Assembly: GCA_964461115.1 (NCBI GenBank)
Contig: CAYWSX010000005.1
Location: forward strand, 1-64,000
DNA length: 64,000 nt
Direction: 5' to 3'
Source of the DNA: RGIG2134 sp964461115
Lineage (GTDB): Bacteria > Cyanobacteriota > Vampirovibrionia > Gastranaerophilales > Gastranaerophilaceae
Program-made: the position numbers and the translations under genes
The notes under the pieces: model-generated
What the model was told of the DNA's origin: nothing
Seen by the model: the letters and a program-made list of their open reading frames with translations, nothing else
Database searches by the model: none
In this document: piece by piece, positions 34,701 through 43,857 of the stretch
How positions within the stretch are numbered: the stretch's first letter is position 1
How the letters are laid out: the number at the start of each line of letters is the position of its first letter

Positions 34701-35342
34701 ATGAGAAGCAGCACGGACAACATCAAGTCTTTTTTAATAGAAACGCTTCAGCGCAAACATTGCGTTAACCTTTTTGCGAACTATTTTGCGCGAATTGAAG
34801 AAAATTATGCAAAATCTTCAATGTTGCATAAATTCCCTGATTTTATCTGCGCATATCTAACGATTTATACAAACGGAAAAGATTTGACTCCTGAAGATAC
34901 GTACATATATTTTAGGGATTTTTATAACTACGCTGTAAAAATGAAAACAGATGAAAATATTTTGAAGCATATTTACAGATACTCAAATTACTATTTAAAA
35001 ATATTGACTTTGGACGTCTCGGATGTAGATATTCGAAATTTGCTCTCCAAAATTAATCAATTGGGTGCGGAAGACACATATTCTTACCTGATGGAAGTTT
35101 TTGAAGACTATGAATTTGCGCATATAAACAAAAATATGTTTTTAGATATTTTGGAAACGGTTTTGGAATATGCTTCTGAGAGAAAATTCAGCCATAAAAA
35201 GCCGCTGCCTTTTTCTGCATTAAGCTATGAACTTAACAAAATGCTAGCGATGAAGGATTATGTGCCTGATCTTGAAGAGGAAGCTCTGCAGCTTAAAAAT
35301 TCAGCGTCTCCTACTATAAACGATTTGATTAACAAAGTCTAA
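34701..35342 (+). CDS. hypothetical helical protein (213 aa)
   Basis: All-helical and Tyr/Phe/Leu-rich (YIYFRDFYNYAVKMKTDENILKH), with no recognised domain and no signal peptide. AGAGGGG stands 6-7 nt before ATG 34701, so the gene is well supported. It is convergent with the patatin gene, 1 bp between the stops. Function unknown. Confidence 0.7.
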   Translation: MRSSTDNIKSFLIETLQRKHCVNLFANYFARIEENYAKSSMLHKFPDFICAYLTIYTNGKDLTPEDTYIYFRDFYNYAVKMKTDENILKHIYRYSNYYLKILTLDVSDVDIRNLLSKINQLGAEDTYSYLMEVFEDYEFAHINKNMFLDILETVLEYASERKFSHKKPLPFSALSYELNKMLAMKDYVPDLEEEALQLKNSASPTINDLINKV

Positions 35343-35343
35343 A

Positions 35344-36534
35344 TCATACAGCGCTAGTGAAAATTTCGATTTCTTCGACTTTTTCATTGATTTCGACAAT
35401 GATATCGTCGAGATTTTTCAGCAATTCTTGTTTATGCTTGAGTATAGACACAATACCAAGTGCCATAAATAAATTTGTCATAAAATTTTCATAAAATTCC
35501 AAAATATCATAATAGTATGTTGTATCTATGACTTTGCGGGCTTTTGAAATTTGCACAAACAATTCGGCAAGCTTGTTTTTGGCGATAATATATTTGGATT
35601 CTATAAAATATTCACGGATTTCTTTTAATGCTTTTAAAATTTCAATGTAATGAGGTAGGATTGACTTTCTTTTAGCAGGAAGTTCCGTTGTGAAAAAGTC
35701 CATTGTTGTGCGATATCCGCTTGTGTAGAGCTCCTGTTTTTTACTCAAGGAAAGATTAAAATTCGTAATTGTAACGTCTCCCGCATCGAGTCTTATATAA
35801 TCAAATTTGTCTTTGTCCTTATAAGCGCTTATTATATGGTCGGCTGCAAAGTTTGAGAAGGTCGTGAATACAGAGTTTAAATAATCGGTTGTACTATCGA
35901 TTTTGTATCGTTCGCGACCGCCTTCAAGTCTGAATTCCAGAATTCTTGCATCATACTTGAGTAATTGAGGTGCAATTTTCCAGACAGGCCAGCTTCGGCA
36001 CAAGTCTCCGTCTACGAGTAAATGACCATTGAAAGAGATAGGTTTTAACAGCCCTGGCATGCTTGATGAAATCCTTACGGCTTTTGCAACTTCGTAGTCA
36101 GGAGTTTCTTCTTTGGAGAATGTTTTTACTTTGGTAGAGTACAAGTCTGTTGTAATAATTATGACATCATTCTTCATGTCTTTAAAAGTTACAGGTGCGT
36201 TTTTCCCTTTTTCATAGTTTTCGCCGTAAAATTTCTTTTCGATTTTTTCCCTTATCCATTCAAGATAAAATTCACCCTTGCTTATTGAAAAATCTTTTGA
36301 AAAAGTAATATTTATGTCTTTAAAGAGGTCAAAATTTATTTCATTGAAAATATCTTCGAGTTCTTTGGTTGAATATCCCGCAGCATAAAAAACGCCCATT
36401 ACAGCGCCGACAGATGACCCTACAAAGCATTTGTTGTTAACTCCGAGCTGTTCCATGGCGCGAAGTGCCCCGACGTATGTGCCGCCGCGAATAGAACCGC
36501 CTGTGAATATGCAAACATAATCTAATGCACCCAT
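35344..36534 (-). CDS. patatin-like phospholipase
   Basis: 396 residues. Lipid acyl hydrolase with a Ser-Asp dyad. FTGGSIRGGTYVGAL is the oxyanion Gly-rich loop (near residue 10), GSSVGAV is the GxSxG nucleophile elbow, and LLVDGDLCRS holds the catalytic Asp (DG). A C-terminal helical domain of about 130 residues is not part of the patatin core. ATG 36534 is chosen: the frame opens at GTG 36573, but that part is the glgP terminator, and TATGCT sits 6 nt before ATG 36534. Confidence 0.87.
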   Translation of the reverse strand: MGALDYVCIFTGGSIRGGTYVGALRAMEQLGVNNKCFVGSSVGAVMGVFYAAGYSTKELEDIFNEINFDLFKDINITFSKDFSISKGEFYLEWIREKIEKKFYGENYEKGKNAPVTFKDMKNDVIIITTDLYSTKVKTFSKEETPDYEVAKAVRISSSMPGLLKPISFNGHLLVDGDLCRSWPVWKIAPQLLKYDARILEFRLEGGRERYKIDSTTDYLNSVFTTFSNFAADHIISAYKDKDKFDYIRLDAGDVTITNFNLSLSKKQELYTSGYRTTMDFFTTELPAKRKSILPHYIEILKALKEIREYFIESKYIIAKNKLAELFVQISKARKVIDTTYYYDILEFYENFMTNLFMALGIVSILKHKQELLKNLDDIIVEINEKVEEIEIFTSAV

Positions 36535-36551
36535 AGCGCCAGCATAAAGCA

Positions 36552-36578
36552 TAAAAGGCGGTCTTTCAACCACCTTTT
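36552..36578 (-). terminator. terminator hairpin after glgP
   Basis: On the minus strand AAAAGGTGGT pairs with ACCGCCTTTT around loop TGAAAG (one G-U pair). The T-run is short. It separates glgP from the patatin gene. Confidence 0.55.
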
Positions 36579-36615
36579 ATATTAGTTTTTAAATTTGCAT
36601 TCAAATTTGCAAAGT

Positions 36616-38307
36616 TTATTTAATATTTGAATATGTCCAAGCGTCTGCATTAACTTTCTTGTCAACTTTAACCTCTGTGTGCTCGCCTTCAGCAGAGAAT
36701 TCTTCGTGAGCGATTGGTTTATAAATTCTGTTGTAGTATTCAATAACCATACGGTCAGAGTTGAAATATGCTTCTGCTGTTCTCATTGATTGGCGCATCA
36801 TTCTTGCCCATTCGGTTTTATTTTCATAATAAGTAGGAATGATTTGATTTTCAATGATATCCATCATGCAGTTGTGATCTTTCCAGTGTCTTTCTTCCCA
36901 AGGAATATCATCATCCAAGCCAGGGTATTCAATAGTGTAGCCGTTGATTCCCGGGAATGTACCTTCAACAGTCCATCCGTCATAAGTTGAGAAGTGCAAA
37001 GCGCCGTTCATATTAGCCGACATACCTGATGTACCTGACGCCTCAAGAGGTCTGATAGGTGTATTTAACCAGATGTCTGAACCTTTTTTAAGTTTTGCAC
37101 TCAACTCAAGTTCATAGCCAGGCAATACAACAACGTTTTTCAAGTTGTATGATTTGTGTAGGATTTTGTTGAACATTTCACGCCCCATTGTATCATCAGG
37201 GTGGAATTTACCCGCAAAAATCAACTGTACTTTGTTTTCGTCAAGCAATTTGCCGATTCTTTCTTTGTCCATGAAAATAAGCCATGCGCGTTTGTAATCT
37301 GCAAATCTTCGTGCCCAAGTGATTGTAAGAACATCAGGGTCAAATCTTTTACCTGCTGTATCTGCAATATATTTGAACAAATCTTTTTTCATTTCTATTT
37401 TAGCAGCAAGAAGCTCATCTGCAGTTTTCGCTTGTCCGATTCTTTCATCTTGCCAGTAGTGAATATTTACAGCATTGGTTATAGCTCTGATAGGGCATCT
37501 TCCGTCAACCCATTCCCACATTTTGTTTGCTACCAAGCCGTGAAGCTGAGAAACCGCATTCGCAATTCTAGACATTCTCAAAGCTGCAACAGTAAGTGAG
37601 AATTGTTCGCCGCCCAATTGAACAGCTTTTTCTCTTGAACAGCCGGCGAAGAATCCGCCTTCGAGAAGTGTATCAACCCAGTGAACTTCGTTTCCTGCCG
37701 CAACAGGCGTGTGAGTTGTAAATACAGTTTTGCGTTTAACTGCGTTTAAATCACCGTTGTATTGTCTCAATAATTCAAAAGCTGCAGGTAGTGCATGACC
37801 TTCGTTCATATGAACTACATCAAAGTCATAGCCTGCTGTTTGAAGAATTCTTACACCGCCGATACCGAGAATTGTTTCTTGAGCAATTCTGATTTTTTCG
37901 TCTCCATCATAAAGTTTGTGAGAAATTCTTCTCGCCCAATCAGAGTTTCCTTCAATATCAGTTGTTAAAAGGAATACAGGGCAAGTGCCGAACAAGCCGG
38001 GCTCAACTTTGTAAGCTTTTACTTTAACTTTTTCGCCGAAAACGTCGACTTCTGTATATACATCTAAGTCTGTTAAGTAGTCGTAGTGTTTTCTGATATA
38101 TGCAACTTCGACATTGCCTTCATGGTCGATACGTTGATCGTAATAACCATATGACCAAAGCATTGTTACACCTACCATAGGCATTTGCAAGTAGCCTGCG
38201 GATTGCATATGTGAACCTGCAAGGAAGCCCAAACCACCTGAATATGTTGATAAAGACTGATCCATTGCTATTTCCATTGAAAAATATGCGACTTTTGGTA
38301 ATGACAT
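36616..38307 (-). CDS. glgP: alpha-glucan phosphorylase family protein (GT35), lacking the usual PLP lysine
   Basis: 563 residues, the short GlgP type (TIGR02094-like). VAYFSMEIAMDQSLSTYSGGLGFLAGS opens the N-terminal GT-B domain; VVHMNEGHALPAAFELL and VFTTHTPVAAGNEV are conserved; FAGKFHPDD and WLNTPIRPLEASGTSGM lie in the C-terminal domain. In classical phosphorylases the next residue is the lysine that holds PLP; here it is Ser430 (codon TCG). The protein may therefore not be a standard PLP phosphorylase. AGAGGA precedes the ATG. It probably acts on glycogen or maltodextrin in the cytoplasm. Confidence 0.85.
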   Translation of the reverse strand: MSLPKVAYFSMEIAMDQSLSTYSGGLGFLAGSHMQSAGYLQMPMVGVTMLWSYGYYDQRIDHEGNVEVAYIRKHYDYLTDLDVYTEVDVFGEKVKVKAYKVEPGLFGTCPVFLLTTDIEGNSDWARRISHKLYDGDEKIRIAQETILGIGGVRILQTAGYDFDVVHMNEGHALPAAFELLRQYNGDLNAVKRKTVFTTHTPVAAGNEVHWVDTLLEGGFFAGCSREKAVQLGGEQFSLTVAALRMSRIANAVSQLHGLVANKMWEWVDGRCPIRAITNAVNIHYWQDERIGQAKTADELLAAKIEMKKDLFKYIADTAGKRFDPDVLTITWARRFADYKRAWLIFMDKERIGKLLDENKVQLIFAGKFHPDDTMGREMFNKILHKSYNLKNVVVLPGYELELSAKLKKGSDIWLNTPIRPLEASGTSGMSANMNGALHFSTYDGWTVEGTFPGINGYTIEYPGLDDDIPWEERHWKDHNCMMDIIENQIIPTYYENKTEWARMMRQSMRTAEAYFNSDRMVIEYYNRIYKPIAHEEFSAEGEHTEVKVDKKVNADAWTYSNIK

Positions 38308-38465
38308 AGTTTATTTTCCTCTTTTTAATCTATAAAAACCTAATCACTAAACAAGATAACATAAACATATCAGTATGTTTATAAATCAATCTTATATATT
38401 CAGAAGGCACAATTTATCACCATGAAAACATGGACAGACAAAGAATTGAGGGCAAAAGTATATTG

Positions 38466-38476
38466 TTAAGAAATGT
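38466..38476 (-). repeat. recurrent intergenic 11-mer, copy 2
   Basis: Exact ACATTTCTTAA on the minus strand, 159 bp upstream of the glgP start, in the gap after era. Confidence 0.55.
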
Positions 38477-38486
38477 AAACGCGCCT

Positions 38487-39368
38487 TTATGAGTTTACCC
38501 AGCTTTCAATATTTTTTTGTTTTTTACGCCAATCTTTTTCAACTTTTACCTGCAAAGAAAGGAATACTTTTTTCTGTACAAGCTCTTCCAGTTCGACTCT
38601 TGCCTCCATGCCTATTTTTTTAAGCATGCTGCCTTTTTTTCCTATTAAGATACCTTTTTGGCTGTCGTGTTCGACAAAAATATTTACGTAAATTCGGTCT
38701 ATCTCGGGTGCTTCTTCATATTTTTCGATTTGTACTGCTACAGAATGAGGTATTTCATCTTTTGTATTCATGAGAATTTTTTCACGAATTATTTCTTGTG
38801 TTATACTTCTTACACTTTCGTCAGTTACTTCATCTTCTGCATAAATCAATTCGCCTTTTGGAAGCTTTTTGAAAATGGTGCTTACCAAAGTATCCATATT
38901 TCTGCCGGTGAGGGCTGAGACCTTTACTGTAGGTGTATTTTCTTTGAAAAGGGTTTTGTATGTGAGCAATATCTCTTCGCGTTGCTGCATATCTTTAATT
39001 TTATCCACTTTGTTCAAAACAATTAGGATAGGAGTCTTTACGCCCAGTAAATTTTCCACAATCCACTTGTCTCCAAGACCCGCAGGCTCCGATCCGTCAA
39101 CCAGAAAAAGGATTAAATCAGCGTCAGGAATTGAAAGCTTGCTTTCTTCCATTAAAAATTCGCCTAATTTATCAAGCGGACGGTGAATTCCCGGGGTGTC
39201 TATAAAAACAGCCTGCCCAAGGTCATTTGTAAGAATGCCCTTTATGCGCCTTCTGGTTGTTTGCGGTTTATCTGTTGCAATTACAATTTTTTGCCCCAAA
39301 AGTTTATTTAAAAGGGTTGATTTGCCCACATTCGGGCGTCCGAGTATTGTTATAAATCCGCTTTTCAT
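38487..39368 (-). CDS. era: GTPase Era
   Basis: 293 residues. Ribosome assembly GTPase binding the 3' end of 16S rRNA. GRPNVGKSTLLN is G1, DTPG is G3 and LNKVDK is G4; the KH domain GILIGKKGSMLKKIGMEAR ends the protein. It starts 2 bp after the gatD stop, so it is second in a gatD-era operon. Confidence 0.97.
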   Translation of the reverse strand: MKSGFITILGRPNVGKSTLLNKLLGQKIVIATDKPQTTRRRIKGILTNDLGQAVFIDTPGIHRPLDKLGEFLMEESKLSIPDADLILFLVDGSEPAGLGDKWIVENLLGVKTPILIVLNKVDKIKDMQQREEILLTYKTLFKENTPTVKVSALTGRNMDTLVSTIFKKLPKGELIYAEDEVTDESVRSITQEIIREKILMNTKDEIPHSVAVQIEKYEEAPEIDRIYVNIFVEHDSQKGILIGKKGSMLKKIGMEARVELEELVQKKVFLSLQVKVEKDWRKKQKNIESWVNS

Positions 39369-39370
39369 TT

Positions 39371-40099
39371 TTAATATTTCTTTCCGACGAGTGCGCTGTG
39401 TGCCAAATGTTCGATTTCGTCATTTATCCGCGCTAGCTCGATTTTTTCATTATATTTTTTTTCTAATGCAAGTTTTATCAGATAATCAGCAAAATGAGGG
39501 TTTTTAGGAAGTAGAGAACCGTGTAAATACGTGCCGAAGACATTCCGTTTGCGTGCACCTTCTGTTTTATCCTTGCCGTTGTTACCGTTTCCGATTTCAA
39601 TTTTTGAAAAAGGAAGCGTACCTTCCTCAAGATAAGTAAGCCCGCCGTGATTTTCAAAACCGACAATGGTTTGAGGGGTTAGAAACTCACTTTTTGCTGT
39701 TACGTTTCCGATAAATCTGGCAGAATTACCAATAGTATAGGCGTCTAAGAGTCCTATACCTTCTAATCTTTCGCCGTTGTGAGGTTGATAATATTTGCCT
39801 AAGAGCTGATAGCCTCCGCAAATTGCAAGAAAAACCGCATTTTGCTCAGCTGCTTCGTGTAGTGCATTTTTTTGAGATTGGAGCTCTTTTGCAACCATAA
39901 TTTGTTGTAAATCCTGTCCTCCGCCTATAAAATACATGTCGAAAAGCTGAGGATTTATGTTTTCACCTGCGTCCACGCTGATAATTTCCAGCTCTATGCC
40001 GCGCCATTCACAGCGTTTTTTTAGAGCTGTTATATTGCCTAAATCGCCGTAAATATTTAGCAATTTAGGATAAAGATGTGCTAAACTTAACTTATACAT
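39371..40099 (-). CDS. gatD: lipid II isoglutaminyl synthase, glutaminase subunit
   Basis: 242 residues, CobB/CobQ-like glutamine amidotransferase. FIGGGQDLQQ and FLAICGGYQLLG contain the catalytic Cys; GFENHGGLTYL and GTYLHGSLLPKNP hold the His region. This matches GatD, which with MurT amidates D-Glu of lipid II; murT is not adjacent here, so the assignment rests on sequence. No SD; TAAACT preceded by TGC (40106-40111) is 6 nt from the ATG, so the mRNA is possibly leaderless. Confidence 0.82.
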   Translation of the reverse strand: MYKLSLAHLYPKLLNIYGDLGNITALKKRCEWRGIELEIISVDAGENINPQLFDMYFIGGGQDLQQIMVAKELQSQKNALHEAAEQNAVFLAICGGYQLLGKYYQPHNGERLEGIGLLDAYTIGNSARFIGNVTAKSEFLTPQTIVGFENHGGLTYLEEGTLPFSKIEIGNGNNGKDKTEGARKRNVFGTYLHGSLLPKNPHFADYLIKLALEKKYNEKIELARINDEIEHLAHSALVGKKY

Positions 40100-40130
40100 A
40101 CGATTAGTTTAGCATAAAGGAGTATTTTGA

Positions 40131-40301
40131 GTGAGTTTAAAAAAGTTTTCCGCCTTTGCTGTAACTGTCGAATTTGTATTGATTACCCTGCTTTGCGCTG
40201 TAATAGTAGGTGTTTGCCTTGCAAAATTAACTGATAATATGGGAAATTTGTTTACCTTAGACAGAAATTATAAAAAACTTTTTGAAAGAAGAATGGATTA
40301 G
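40131..40301 (+). CDS. Flp/TadE-pilin-like microprotein (56 aa)
   Basis: GTG 40131 has AAAGGAG 8 nt upstream, a firm gene start. The 56-residue product is MSLKKFSAF then AVTVEFVLITLLCAVIVGV, a basic leader followed by a hydrophobic helix with Glu in the +5 position of a type IVb (Flp) pilin, then NMGNLF and a charged tail. Flp pilins normally have Gly before the cleavage point; here it is Phe, so processing is uncertain. Otherwise it is a small single-pass membrane protein. Divergent from gatD, 31 bp apart; a possible TATACA -10 is at 40094. Confidence 0.6.
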   Translation: MSLKKFSAFAVTVEFVLITLLCAVIVGVCLAKLTDNMGNLFTLDRNYKKLFERRMD

Positions 40302-40501
40302 GCGGAAATCAACCTAGTAATGGAGATGTCTTGCGGGTTTTGTAAAGTTTTGTAACTAAAACAAGCAAAGTCTGCAATTTTTATATTTTTATATCCTTTA
40401 TATATATGTAAGACATAACACAAGACAAAATCGATTAAACATTAAATAAACACAGATTTCACACTATAACTTCCTAACCTTCCCTTCCTATTAAAAGCAT
40501 T

Positions 40502-40532
40502 GCTCCAATCGTTAAGATTAGAGCTTTTTTTT
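40502..40532 (+). terminator. Rho-independent terminator
   Basis: Stem GCTC-c-AATC / GATT-a-GAGC (40502-40510, 40516-40524), loop gttaa, then eight T. It lies 200 nt after the microprotein stop, so either that transcript has a long 3' UTR or a small RNA lies between. Confidence 0.75.
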
Positions 40533-40551
40533 GCGAAAATTTACGAAAAAA

Positions 40552-41679
40552 TTATCTCACATAGACTCTTGGTAAACGGACTTTCATACGGCAGGTTAAT
40601 TCATAATTTATTGTTTTTAAGTCTTCAGCCCAATTGTCCACGGAAAGCTCTTCGTCAAGAAGTGTGATTATATCTCCTTCGTTTGCCTCAATTCCGGTAA
40701 TATCAAACATCATCTGGTCCATGGTTATGTTACCTATTTGGCGGATTTTTTGACCGTTAAATTTACCGATAAGCTTATTTGAGAGGGCTCTGGAAACGCC
40801 GTCGGCGTATCCTATGGGGATTGTTGCAATTTTGATATTTTTGTCTGCTTTGTAGGAGTATGAATAGCTTATGCCTTCATTTTGCTTTGCTTCGTGAATG
40901 TTAACTATACGTGCTTTAAGCCCCATAACTTGATTTAGTTGGGGTTTTACGTTTATATCTTCAGGCAGGTCGGGCATGAGTCCGTAAAGCCCGATTCCTT
41001 CTCTCACCATATTGGTGAAACCGAGTTTTTCCTTGTATGCGATGGTTGTGGCCGTGTTTGCACAGTGAATTAAAAGATTTTCACAGCTTATTTTTGAAAT
41101 CACATTTTTAAATTTTTCAATTTGTTTGTTTGTAATTTCTCGGTCTTCCGCGCAGGCAAAATGTGTAAAAATCCCTCTTAGTTCCATAAAATCGGAGTTC
41201 TGAATTTCATTTATAAAACATATGGCTTCCTCAGGGTCAATCCCGATACGGTTCATGCTTGTATCTATTTTTACCTGAACCGGAACTTTTAATCCTGTTT
41301 TCTCAAATGTTTGTTTTGCTGCTTCGAGGTGCTGCTTTGAAAAAACAGATATTGTTATGTTGTTTTCCGCTACCCAGTCAAAAGACCATATAGGAGCGGC
41401 TCCCAGTACTAAAATCGGCAAATCGAATCCCCCTTCACGAAGCTGATGAGCTTCATCAAGAGAGGCAACTCCCAGCATATGAATTCCTGAGGCGATAAAC
41501 GTAGGGGCAAGCATTAATGCACCGTGTCCGTATGCGTCGGCTTTGATAACCGCAAGAATTTTAGTCTTGGGCGCGATAAATTTTTTCAATTCCGCAATAT
41601 TGTGCTCAACATTAGCTATATTGACCTCTACCCATGCGTCTCTTCTTGTGCTTAAATATGATGAACGGTTATTTTTCAT
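40552..41679 (-). CDS. alr: alanine racemase
   Basis: 375 residues, PLP fold III. Makes D-Ala for peptidoglycan. ILAVIKADAYGHGALM holds the PLP lysine; MVREGIGLYGL and ATIPIGYADGVSRAL are family blocks; GISYSYSY provides the catalytic Tyr. Length normal. No SD; TATGAT (41686-41691) lies 6 nt from the ATG, so a leaderless transcript is likely. Confidence 0.96.
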   Translation of the reverse strand: MKNNRSSYLSTRRDAWVEVNIANVEHNIAELKKFIAPKTKILAVIKADAYGHGALMLAPTFIASGIHMLGVASLDEAHQLREGGFDLPILVLGAAPIWSFDWVAENNITISVFSKQHLEAAKQTFEKTGLKVPVQVKIDTSMNRIGIDPEEAICFINEIQNSDFMELRGIFTHFACAEDREITNKQIEKFKNVISKISCENLLIHCANTATTIAYKEKLGFTNMVREGIGLYGLMPDLPEDINVKPQLNQVMGLKARIVNIHEAKQNEGISYSYSYKADKNIKIATIPIGYADGVSRALSNKLIGKFNGQKIRQIGNITMDQMMFDITGIEANEGDIITLLDEELSVDNWAEDLKTINYELTCRMKVRLPRVYVR

Positions 41680-41707
41680 AAATTAATCATATCATGAGGG
41701 AACGAAA

Positions 41708-42028
41708 ATGGATAAACAAGAACAACTCCGAATAATAGAAGAAATGCAGCAAGTTGCACAGCAAATGCGCCAAGATGATATCGATGATAATCCCGATTGT
41801 CTGGAAGAATATTTTACTTGCGCGGCATGCGGAAAAACAAAGGATTATGCGGGTTCTATCAAGTATAGCGAGCACAGACTTTGTAATGACTGTGTTTTAT
41901 TGGCGGAAACCGGTTTTGCGCTTGGCAGGCTGAAAAATGTTCAAGATTTGATTGACGCTATGGAAGAAGACAGACTCGAAGGTATGTGTGAGTTTATTAA
42001 AACTGACGAAAAGTCTGTAAATAATTAA
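41708..42028 (+). CDS. hypothetical zinc-ribbon protein (106 aa)
   Basis: The N-terminal acidic/Gln-rich helix (about 1-30) is coiled-coil-like. FTCAACGKTKDY...HRLCNDCVLLA gives CxxC-x(n)-CxxC, a four-Cys zinc ribbon (about 37-62). A helical tail follows. GAGGG precedes ATG 41708. Divergent from alr. Possibly a protein- or nucleic-acid-binding adaptor; no family recognised. Confidence 0.7.
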   Translation: MDKQEQLRIIEEMQQVAQQMRQDDIDDNPDCLEEYFTCAACGKTKDYAGSIKYSEHRLCNDCVLLAETGFALGRLKNVQDLIDAMEEDRLEGMCEFIKTDEKSVNN

Positions 42029-42066
42029 TACAGTTATTGGATGGTTATTAAAGCGCCCAAAGCGGG

Positions 42067-42072
42067 TATAAT
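42067..42072 (+). promoter_or_regulatory. -10 box of the TPR gene, leaderless configuration
   Basis: TATAAT preceded by GCGGG, 6 nt before ATG 42079. The word AAAGCGGGTATA also occurs before the small gene at 46897. Confidence 0.5.
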
Positions 42073-42078
42073 ATAATT

Positions 42079-43719
42079 ATGAGTCAAAATATAATTATTT
42101 TTACAGTTATTGGTGTGATTATTTTGGTTGGAGCTTTGTTCAACCTAATTAAAGCTGTAATGGGATCCAAGCCTACAAGAACGGGCGATGATTTATTTAT
42201 AACTGAGGATGATATTTACGAACAGGTAAAAATTACAATCGGAAACGGAAATCATGTTGTCGCTCAAAAGCTTGCACGTAAATATTTGAAGGAAAACCCC
42301 AGCCATGATAGGCTAAGAGTGCTTTTGGCTCGCTCATATTACGACACAAATAGTTTGCATGATGCGATAGAGCATTTTGAGATTTTGATAAAGACGTTCC
42401 CTGACAGAAATGATTTGTTTTTAATGCTTGCGGATGCTTATACCCGTACAGGTAAAAACAGCAGTGCCATTGATACATATCTTGCACTATTGGAGATAAA
42501 TCCGGATGATGCCAATGTTCTTTTGTCTTTGGCGGAGCTTTATAACAGCGTCAATCATAAGAAATCTGCATTAAACACTTATAAAAGGCTTCTAAACCAA
42601 GATCTTAAAGACAAAGAAAAAGTAGATTATTATGTTCGTGTAGCAAACATATACAAAGATTTGGGCGAATACGAAAATGCAGTTGAATATGCCGGTTTTG
42701 CCTTGAATACAGATCATGGAAACATAAACATATTATATTTGTTAAAAGATTTATATTCGTTGATGAATAATATGGAAAAAGAAATCGAAGTTATGAACAG
42801 ACTTTTGGTTCTTGCGCCTAATGATGCATATTTGCAGGCCGATTTGGTAAAGCTCTACTATGCCAGCAAACAGTATGATTTGGCTCTCGATATTGCTGTT
42901 CCCGCTTTAAATACGCCAAATGCGGATGTTGAAAGTCTGCAAAATATTATTGCAAACATTTATATAAAAACGGACAAAATTGTTGAAGGTATAAAGATTT
43001 TAGAAGATATAATAAATACTTTCCCCGGCTCGATTCGCCTAATTGAGACTCTGGCGTATGCTTATAGGTTGACCAACAAATATGATAAGGCAATGGAATT
43101 GTATGAAACCCTTATTGATATGGCAGATATCAAGACGGCAAAAATATATAATCAAGAATTGAGCTCGGTATACTGTGATTGGGCTCTTCAGCTATATAAT
43201 GAGGGCAAGACCAAAGATACTTTCCAAAAATTTGAAGAAGCACTAAGGCTAAATCCTGAAAATCCTGATATCTACCACGGTTTAGGCCGAGTAAATTTTC
43301 TTGCAAAAAACTACAATGATGCAATAAGACAAATGCAGCGAGCAATAGACCTAGATACAGGAAATGCTAATTTGTACTTATTTTTAGGCGATATCTATGC
43401 CGAAATCGATAATATTTACGAAGCAGAGAGAATATACAAAGAAGCAGTATATATCGATGGAAACAACGCTGAATGCCGCGCGAAATTAGGTATTATGAAG
43501 CTTAAGCAAAAAGATATATCGGAAGCGAAAACGCATCTTGAGTCGGCGGTAAAAGCTGACCCGCAAAATTGTGATTATATTTATAATCTGGCTCTTGTTT
43601 ATGAGCTATCCGGAGATATCAACAAGGCAAAAGAAGCTTATAACGGTGTTTTGAAAATCAATCCCGAACACAAAGACGCAATTAATAATTTGAAAATTAT
43701 CGACACGCAAAATAACTGA
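42079..43719 (+). CDS. membrane-anchored TPR-repeat protein
   Basis: 546 residues. An N-terminal membrane helix (IIIFTVIGVIILVGALFNLI) is followed by about 12 tetratricopeptide repeats from residue 50 to the end, e.g. VLLSLAELYNSVNHKKSALNTYKRLL and PDIYHGLGRVNFLAKNYNDAIRQMQRAI. No catalytic domain. Probably a cytoplasmic scaffold held at the inner membrane. No SD. Confidence 0.85.
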   Translation: MSQNIIIFTVIGVIILVGALFNLIKAVMGSKPTRTGDDLFITEDDIYEQVKITIGNGNHVVAQKLARKYLKENPSHDRLRVLLARSYYDTNSLHDAIEHFEILIKTFPDRNDLFLMLADAYTRTGKNSSAIDTYLALLEINPDDANVLLSLAELYNSVNHKKSALNTYKRLLNQDLKDKEKVDYYVRVANIYKDLGEYENAVEYAGFALNTDHGNINILYLLKDLYSLMNNMEKEIEVMNRLLVLAPNDAYLQADLVKLYYASKQYDLALDIAVPALNTPNADVESLQNIIANIYIKTDKIVEGIKILEDIINTFPGSIRLIETLAYAYRLTNKYDKAMELYETLIDMADIKTAKIYNQELSSVYCDWALQLYNEGKTKDTFQKFEEALRLNPENPDIYHGLGRVNFLAKNYNDAIRQMQRAIDLDTGNANLYLFLGDIYAEIDNIYEAERIYKEAVYIDGNNAECRAKLGIMKLKQKDISEAKTHLESAVKADPQNCDYIYNLALVYELSGDINKAKEAYNGVLKINPEHKDAINNLKIIDTQNN

Positions 43720-43857
43720 TTTTTCAAAAACTTTTTCTAATCGTAGTTGAAATAAAAAACTAATAAATAATCTCTTTCTTTACCGCATCTCGGCTAATGA
43801 ATGCATTGAGGTATTTTCCTATTATGTAAATACTGAGAAATTATAGAGAGAGCGGTT

